From a virus: DNA of 27,613 bases. Under the pieces are notes generated by a model. That model saw only the letters and a list, made by a program, of their open reading frames with translations. It ran no database searches and was not told the origin of the DNA. Positions 23,225 through 27,613 of the stretch are shown piece by piece. The stretch lies in IMG/VR virus record IMGVR_UViG_3300048117_000403, positions 1 to 27,613 of that record. The stretch is one strand, 5' to 3'. Within the stretch, counting starts at the first letter, position 1. Every line of letters begins with the position of its first letter. The position numbers and the translations under genes are program-made.

Positions 23225-24719
23225 CAAATTTGACTTTCTTAATACTATACTCAAATTTCTCTTGTTTATAAATTTTTTGTCTAGCTTTACTGTGTTTGTA
23301 TAGGTAATTGTCCCATTCGTCGGTTCTAATGTCATCTACAAAATCGATAATTAATACAGCTTCTTTAGACTCATGCTGCCTTAGACCTCTACCAATTGAC
23401 TGCCTGATGATCACCTCGGACTTAAATGACTCTGTAAAGAATATATTGTGTATTTTCTTAATGGAAATTCCAGTAGAAAATGTACCATAACTCGCTACAA
23501 TAACTACTTCATCTCCTGCTTCCATTTTCTTCTTATATTCTTCTCTAATATCTTTATCAGTTCCTCCATCTACATAAAAAACTCTTTTATCTGAGTTTTG
23601 GCGAAGTTGTTCGTATATTTTTTTACCATGTTCTATCCTATGAAACAGAACCAGAGAGTTTCTAGGAACCTTGCCAACGACATTACATATAAAATTAAGT
23701 CTACCAAAAGAATTAATAATGTAATTTTGTTCTAGTTGAAAAACATCCTTCCTATCATACTTATTAAATGCTAATTCTTCAAATGCCTTTTTGGCGGAAT
23801 CAGGTGCGTAATTCATTTCAATTACCTTTACTTTACATTTAGCGATGTGACCCTGGCTCTGTAAAAATGCAGCCTTAACTTCGCTAATTACAGGACCCGT
23901 TTGACTCATTAGTGTTAACTTGTCTAAAGATCCATCTTTGGGAATTGTACCCGATAAACCATACTTATATTTTGCGTTAGTGCATTTTTGTAATATAGTC
24001 TTAATAGAATTAGATTTCGCCTTATGGGTTTCATCTACGATAACAGCGTCGAACTGTTGAAAGTATTCTTTGGGCTTTTTAACTAGGGATTGATATGTAC
24101 CTATTACTACATTCCGGTCTGACTTTATTTTCTGACCAGCATATATTTGTTGTATCTTTAGTTTTATTCTATTCTTATTATTGTATTCGTGGAAATCTTC
24201 ATGAGCCTGTACAACTAAAGAAACATTAGGAACTATAAATAGTATTTTCTCTGCTCTTTCTTTTTCTAACATATAAGCTACTGTTAAAAAGCTAATAAGT
24301 GTTTTTCCAGCAGACGTTGCTAATTCAGCTAAACATCTCCTAAACTTTAGGATATTAAATGCAGTTTCTATTTGATAATCCCTTGGAACAAATTTGCTAC
24401 CCTCAAAAAATTCTAAAGCCCATGCTTCAAATGATTCGGCTCCTATGTTTCTATCAAATAGTCTTTGAATTCCATTAAGTTTAAGATCAAACTTATATTC
24501 CTTGCAAATAAGCATAACGTATCGCCAAAGACCAGCGGGAATCCACTTATCGTCTTTGATATATGAAACATATCCGTCCCATATTCCTTTCTTGACTAAA
24601 GGATTAAATCTCCAACTATCAATTCTTTTAGTTAAAGATATTTTAATCTGCTCTAGTTCAAGTTCCTCTGCTTCATCAATTCGTAAGAATTGATTATCAT
24701 CCGTTAGAGTTAAAATCAA
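23211..24719 (-). CDS. uvsW: UvsW-like recombination helicase
   Basis: Superfamily 2 DNA helicase matching T4 UvsW in length (502 versus 503 aa) and layout. UvsW unwinds branched DNA and R-loops and moves T4 from origin-dependent to recombination-dependent replication. The N-terminal 100 residues form the small DNA-binding domain. The motor follows: motif Q-like PRDYQ (112-116), Walker A ATSAGKT (134-140), DEAH-type DETH (229-232), motif III SGT (256-258), motif V region GTFSTGIS (412-419) and motif VI RQSIGRGLRQ (439-448). It directly follows the UvsY-like gene, and the two are also adjacent in T4. All key ATPase residues are present. Confidence 0.96.
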   Translation of the reverse strand: MILTLTDDNQFLRIDEAEELELEQIKISLTKRIDSWRFNPLVKKGIWDGYVSYIKDDKWIPAGLWRYVMLICKEYKFDLKLNGIQRLFDRNIGAESFEAWALEFFEGSKFVPRDYQIETAFNILKFRRCLAELATSAGKTLISFLTVAYMLEKERAEKILFIVPNVSLVVQAHEDFHEYNNKNRIKLKIQQIYAGQKIKSDRNVVIGTYQSLVKKPKEYFQQFDAVIVDETHKAKSNSIKTILQKCTNAKYKYGLSGTIPKDGSLDKLTLMSQTGPVISEVKAAFLQSQGHIAKCKVKVIEMNYAPDSAKKAFEELAFNKYDRKDVFQLEQNYIINSFGRLNFICNVVGKVPRNSLVLFHRIEHGKKIYEQLRQNSDKRVFYVDGGTDKDIREEYKKKMEAGDEVVIVASYGTFSTGISIKKIHNIFFTESFKSEVIIRQSIGRGLRQHESKEAVLIIDFVDDIRTDEWDNYLYKHSKARQKIYKQEKFEYSIKKVKFDGDI

Positions 24720-24736
24720 TTTTCATTTAACTTTTT

Positions 24737-25171
24737 TTACAGTCTCGAAATATCAAGGCGATTCTTTATTGCAAAGCCCATATTGTCGAGAGTTTTTACT
24801 GAGCCTTCAATAAAGGCCTTTTGGCTTTCAAGTAAATCCAAAATTTGCTTATCGTCTGAAAGATCTGCATCAATAAAACGTTCTCTTTGTTTATCTGTTA
24901 TCTTATAATCAAACTTATAATATTCAATCCATTTTTGTTTATATAACTTGTCTACTGTTCCTTTCTGCGTTCTAATTTTACCACCAATGGTTGCTAAATT
25001 TTCAACTAATATTTGCCTATAACTTAATGTGTATGCGCTAACATCTTCTAGGTTAATACCTTCTTTTAAGTTTTCAGTAAGTTCTTTAATCTTTAAAGTC
25101 CATTCTGATCTTTGTTTTGCTAAATATTCGTCTAATTGTACAATCTTAGATTTGTTTGATTGTTCTGCCAT
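24737..25171 (-). CDS. uvsY: UvsY-like recombination mediator
   Basis: 144-aa helical protein in the position and size of T4 UvsY (137 aa), which loads the UvsX recombinase onto ssDNA covered by gp32. Similarity is clearest at the C-terminus, where LLESQKAFIEGSVKTLDNMG is followed by FAIKNRLDISRL; T4 UvsY ends with an equivalent region containing GFAIK. The central part is rich in Lys, Tyr and Gln, consistent with DNA binding. Adjacent uvsW and the gp32 gene in the same transcript support the call. Sequence identity is low, so this rests on size, context and the C-terminal match. Confidence 0.78.
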   Translation of the reverse strand: MAEQSNKSKIVQLDEYLAKQRSEWTLKIKELTENLKEGINLEDVSAYTLSYRQILVENLATIGGKIRTQKGTVDKLYKQKWIEYYKFDYKITDKQRERFIDADLSDDKQILDLLESQKAFIEGSVKTLDNMGFAIKNRLDISRL

Positions 25172-25182
25172 GTGGTGTTTTT

Positions 25183-25395
25183 TTAGAATAATGAGTTGTT
25201 ATTAGTATTCTTCTTAATATAAACTTGACTCTTAAATTTTTTCTTATATTTAGGAGTTATTTTAATTTCTTTTTCATCATGTGATAAATCAGCGGCTGCA
25301 AACCCAATAATCATTTTTAGATTTTTGTGTCTTTTTCCATCTTCTTCGAATTGATCTAATTCGTCGTTTACCATTTGTACGTAATCGTCTATCAT
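25183..25395 (-). CDS. Small hypothetical protein (70 aa)
   Basis: 70-aa protein with an acidic N-terminal helix (DDYVQMVNDELDQFEEDGK) and a strongly basic C-terminal third (ITPKYKKKFKSQVYIKK) ending in an Asn-rich tail. The charge split suggests a nucleic-acid or partner-binding adaptor, but no family is recognised. Its ATG overlaps the primase stop (ATGA), and it lies 11 nt before the UvsY-like gene, inside the replication/recombination operon. Confidence 0.7.
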   Translation of the reverse strand: MIDDYVQMVNDELDQFEEDGKRHKNLKMIIGFAAADLSHDEKEIKITPKYKKKFKSQVYIKKNTNNNSLF

Positions 25396-26474
25396 AAGTA
25401 ATAAGCATCTAGTCGTGAATTACTAAAATACTTATCCATTGTAGATAAACATTTATTTTTTGTTTTCCAAGCAGCGATAACTAGATCGTTTAGATCTTTA
25501 ATCTTGCTAGGATATTTATCCATCTTAGATTCAGAAAGAAATTTGTCCCATGTAAATACTTCTTTACCTCTTTTTAATTTTTGCATCATCTTTGATTTTC
25601 CTGCTTCGTCGTTATCAAACATATATCGTATTGTTGGAATTTCGTCTAATTCTTCAGTTGATCTAGTTACAGACGCCAATGCTATAGAGTTAGGCATAAA
25701 TAAGGCATCTAAGGGTCCTTCGAATACCGTACAAGGCATTTGGAAGTTTGCAGTCATGATACCAAACAAAGTTGATAGCTTCTTAGAGGATATAAGCTGT
25801 TCATCCTGAAGAGGTATTTCTTTATTCATTTCCTGATATATCTTTTCTATATCGTATGTTAAATATCTTGTGTTTTTACTTTTTCTTAAAGATCTACTTT
25901 GAAATCCTATAACTTTACCTTCAGGTGCTAAGTTTAAAACTAAGATTCTTTTATCTTTGGGAGAATATAAGAAGTGATTAAGTTTCTTATGTAAAAACCT
26001 GTTCTTTAAATAGAAAAAGGCAGGATCGCCTGGTTCTATTTCTACAAGTTTAAAAACTTCTTTAAGTTCCTTTCTTGTAGGTGATAAATCATATAAAGTT
26101 TTAAATACACCATGTTGTAGAGTGTCTACTTCATTAACAGATACCTTGTGTTCTTTAATATATTCTATAATTGTAATAGAATCTTGAGTATCTTGGAATT
26201 TTAGGTGATGATCTTTTAGAAAACCATATAGATCTGAGTGTTGTCCACAATTAAAGCAGTGGAATTGTAACGTTGCCCAATATAGATTACCTCTTTTCTT
26301 ATGAGTTTCACCATGTGAGTCACCACAATAAGGGCATGCCAGGTTTAAACGACCTGGCATTTCCTTAATCATGTGTTTGTTAGGGTCAGTATGTTCTTTT
26401 ACACAAACTTGTTTAACTAAACTTCTGACCTTCTGCTTTAAATCTTCTGTGATTTTTTTAGATTCCGATTTCAT
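25392..26474 (-). CDS. 61: DNA primase (gp61-like)
   Basis: Synthesises RNA primers for lagging-strand replication with the gp41-type helicase, which is not in this window. 360 aa, close to T4 gp61 (342 aa). An N-terminal zinc-binding domain has CPYC (C47, C50) and CFNC (C73, C76). The Toprim catalytic domain has FEGPLDA (251-257, E252) and FDNDEAGK (286-293, D287/D289), with a DLNDL segment (327-331). The start overlaps the end of gp32 by 17 nt, so ribosomes probably pass from gp32 to primase. An internal Met at 35 would still include the zinc domain, but the longer start is favoured by the tight packing. All catalytic residues are present. Confidence 0.93.
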   Translation of the reverse strand: MKSESKKITEDLKQKVRSLVKQVCVKEHTDPNKHMIKEMPGRLNLACPYCGDSHGETHKKRGNLYWATLQFHCFNCGQHSDLYGFLKDHHLKFQDTQDSITIIEYIKEHKVSVNEVDTLQHGVFKTLYDLSPTRKELKEVFKLVEIEPGDPAFFYLKNRFLHKKLNHFLYSPKDKRILVLNLAPEGKVIGFQSRSLRKSKNTRYLTYDIEKIYQEMNKEIPLQDEQLISSKKLSTLFGIMTANFQMPCTVFEGPLDALFMPNSIALASVTRSTEELDEIPTIRYMFDNDEAGKSKMMQKLKRGKEVFTWDKFLSESKMDKYPSKIKDLNDLVIAAWKTKNKCLSTMDKYFSNSRLDAYYL

Positions 26475-27414
26475 CTAAGAAAGAATCTAGATCATCGCTA
26501 TCTGCTGATGCAGTTGAAGATTTTGTTTCTGCTGCCGTTGGAGTCGCTGTCATTGTGTCAGGGAATTCAAAGTTAGCATCATTTCCTGTTACCGGAGCTG
26601 CTTCTTTTACTGCTGCTTTTTTAGCAGCTGGTTTCGGTGTAGAAATTACAGAATCCATTGAAGAACCAGGGTTAAGATATTGTCTTAAAATACCATTGAC
26701 AAAGTCAAGAGTTTCAGCATCCCATTTCTTATATCCATAAGGATCTAAAGATGGTGCTGTATCTAATTCACCTTTAATAGATGTCATAGCTTCTTGGTTT
26801 CTTTCAGCTGGTTTTCCATCAATTGCAATAGCTGATCTAGTTGCAGAGAATTTAGACTTATCATAGTTATTATATTCACCTTGGCGAGTAATAATAAGTT
26901 CAAAGTTCTTTCCTTCGAATAAATCATAAATCTGAGTTGGTTCACCAAATGCAGGTTTAGTTTCTTCTTCGATCTTCTCTTTAATTTTGTAACCGAATTT
27001 AAATACTTTATAAGTACCTTCTAATTCAGGGTTCTGAGGATCTTTCACTACTTTAATAAGTGAGTAATACTGTTCTCTACGCTTAAGCTTGTCGCTCATC
27101 TTACGGTCTACTGCTGAATCACTCTTACGAAGTTTGAAGAATGCATCTGCAATTGGACACTTATCTCCTACCGTTGAAGGTGAATCAATAAGTCTTCCAT
27201 CGCCGTTAGCGTCAGTTAGCCAGTGTACATACTTTTTAACTAATGAATTTCTTGGGTTTGTTGGGTTTGGAACAAAACGAATAAGTGCTTTGTAAGTTCC
27301 GTCTTTACCATCGTCTGCTGATGGTTTGTAGATCTCATTTGTAGAGCTTGAGCTCTTTGTTTCATGAGTTTCAACGTCTGATACGCTGAGGTTAAAAATG
27401 TCAAAATCTGCCAT
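26458..27414 (-). CDS. 32: Single-stranded DNA-binding protein (gp32-like)
   Basis: Coats ssDNA in replication, recombination and repair. 318 aa, close to T4 gp32 (301 aa), with the same three parts. The N-terminal basic/Ser-rich arm is followed by an OB-fold core with ALIRFVPNP (43-51), VVKDPQNPELEGTYKVFKFG and FELIITRQGEYNNYDKSKF segments that match T4 well. A Lys/Ala-rich linker follows, then an acidic C-terminal tail ending DDLDSFLDEIGI that in T4 recruits partner proteins. T4 binds zinc with H64, C77, C87 and C90. Here H64 and one Cys (C86, in KCPIAD) remain, so the zinc site appears lost. The gene is first in the run to primase, UvsY and UvsW and has a 133-nt leader. Confidence 0.94.
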   Translation of the reverse strand: MADFDIFNLSVSDVETHETKSSSSTNEIYKPSADDGKDGTYKALIRFVPNPTNPRNSLVKKYVHWLTDANGDGRLIDSPSTVGDKCPIADAFFKLRKSDSAVDRKMSDKLKRREQYYSLIKVVKDPQNPELEGTYKVFKFGYKIKEKIEEETKPAFGEPTQIYDLFEGKNFELIITRQGEYNNYDKSKFSATRSAIAIDGKPAERNQEAMTSIKGELDTAPSLDPYGYKKWDAETLDFVNGILRQYLNPGSSMDSVISTPKPAAKKAAVKEAAPVTGNDANFEFPDTMTATPTAAETKSSTASADSDDLDSFLDEIGI

Positions 27415-27547
27415 GTCTTTAATTGCTTTAATTTACGTTAATGTCTTTAATCTTTAAAAAACTTTCAATAGTTATACATGTAATTCTTAAAAGGTTTCAC
27501 AATAATAACTATTCTATATATCCGTATCGCAGGGGGCAGGGGAAGAA
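27415..27547. other. Leader region upstream of gp32
   Basis: 133-nt gap, the longest in the window, with no ORF. On the minus strand it begins with a C-rich island containing CCCCTGCCCCCTGCG, then the candidate promoter word at 27510-27525, then an A/T-rich leader of about 95 nt up to the gp32 start. T4 gp32 represses its own translation by binding an unstructured AU-rich leader, and a similar arrangement is possible here. No clear Shine-Dalgarno is seen. Confidence 0.5.
27510..27525 (-). promoter_or_regulatory. Candidate promoter motif upstream of gp32 (ACGGATATATAGAATA)
   Basis: Minus-strand ACGGATATATAGAATA in an intergenic region, about 95 nt before the gp32 start. It shares ACG...ATATATAGA(A/G)TA with sites upstream of the 708-aa and 88-aa genes. 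This is the only strong copy that lies entirely outside coding sequence, so it is the best single support for a real regulatory element. Confidence 0.45.
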
Positions 27548-27613
27548 TTATAGCTCTGTGTAAGTTGCACCAGATTCGTCAATCCACTTTGAAGAAGAGT
27601 TTGGAAGACGAGC
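27548..27613 (-). CDS. C-terminal end of an unknown protein (partial)
   Basis: Last 21 codons of a minus-strand gene that continues past the right edge, ending SSKWIDESGATYTEL and a TAA stop at 27548-27550. It is open through the window end and lies in the same direction as gp32. Too short to assign; in T4 the gene next to gp32 is the helicase loader gene 59, but this fragment shows no resemblance I can confirm. Confidence 0.55.
   Translation of the reverse strand, partial: ARLPNSSSKWIDESGATYTEL

Noticed and set aside
25504-25809. 101-codon plus-strand ORF opposite the primase gene
   Set aside because: Sits across the Toprim coding region of a certain primase gene; no family resemblance and no plus-strand context.
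1-27613. tRNA genes, CRISPR arrays, insertion sequences or attachment sites
   Set aside because: No cloverleaf-like segments, regularly spaced repeats, transposase-like ORFs or terminal inverted repeats were found by eye; coding density leaves almost no room for them.

Overview
This 27.6 kb window looks like part of the genome of a large tailed phage related to T4. It is AT-rich, and every convincing gene reads leftward on the minus strand. Genes are packed end to end, with many ATGA start/stop overlaps. Recognisable T4-type proteins are an ssDNA-binding protein (gp32), primase (gp61), UvsY, UvsW, the N-terminal part of a family-B DNA polymerase (gp43), an alpha-glucosyltransferase (AGT) and both subunits of class I ribonucleotide reductase. 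Start codons are preceded by A/T-rich leaders without a clear AGGAG, which fits a Bacteroidota (Flavobacteria-like) host. That host assignment is an inference.

Layout in the direction of transcription (right to left). (1) 27.6-23.2 kb, replication and recombination: the tail of an unknown gene, gp32, primase, a small protein, UvsY and UvsW. (2) 23.2-9.7 kb, a block of large unusual proteins: two modular proteins (708 and 1072 aa), two nucleotidyltransferases of the RNA/DNA-ligase superfamily (one fused to an NMN-adenylyltransferase-like domain), a probable PD-(D/E)XK nuclease, and three further proteins of 444, 105 and 682 aa. (3) 9.6-7.3 kb, metabolism: methylglyoxal synthase, a cytidylyltransferase-like protein, an RmlB-like dehydratase and small proteins. 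(4) 7.2-4.2 kb: a PD-(D/E)XK-like protein, small hypotheticals and the AGT homologue. (5) 4.2-0 kb, DNA precursors and replication: an all-alpha dUTPase, a DNA polymerase that stops about halfway, a structured intergenic region, then nrdB and a truncated nrdA.

The most interesting signal is in block 2. Several proteins begin with, or contain, short segments resembling the capsid-targeting and prohead-protease sites of T4 internal head proteins (pattern FxxFINE|A, or ES-h-h-x-E|A/G/K). In the 1072- and 708-aa proteins these segments recur between unrelated domains of about 65-180 residues. My reading is that these are polyproteins packaged into the prohead, cut by the phage's gp21-type protease into many small proteins and injected with the DNA. 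The ligase-like, NMNAT-like and nuclease proteins may belong to the same delivered set. T4 packages internal proteins and protects its DNA with AGT-type glucosylation; this phage appears to have both in expanded form, plus sugar-nucleotide genes that might supply a non-glucose sugar.

Other points of note are a polymerase that lacks its catalytic C-terminal half in this window, a ribonucleotide reductase without an ATP-cone in either subunit, a phage-borne methylglyoxal synthase, a gp32 that has lost most zinc ligands, and a recurrent upstream motif that may be a phage promoter. No tRNA, rRNA, CRISPR array or insertion sequence was seen.
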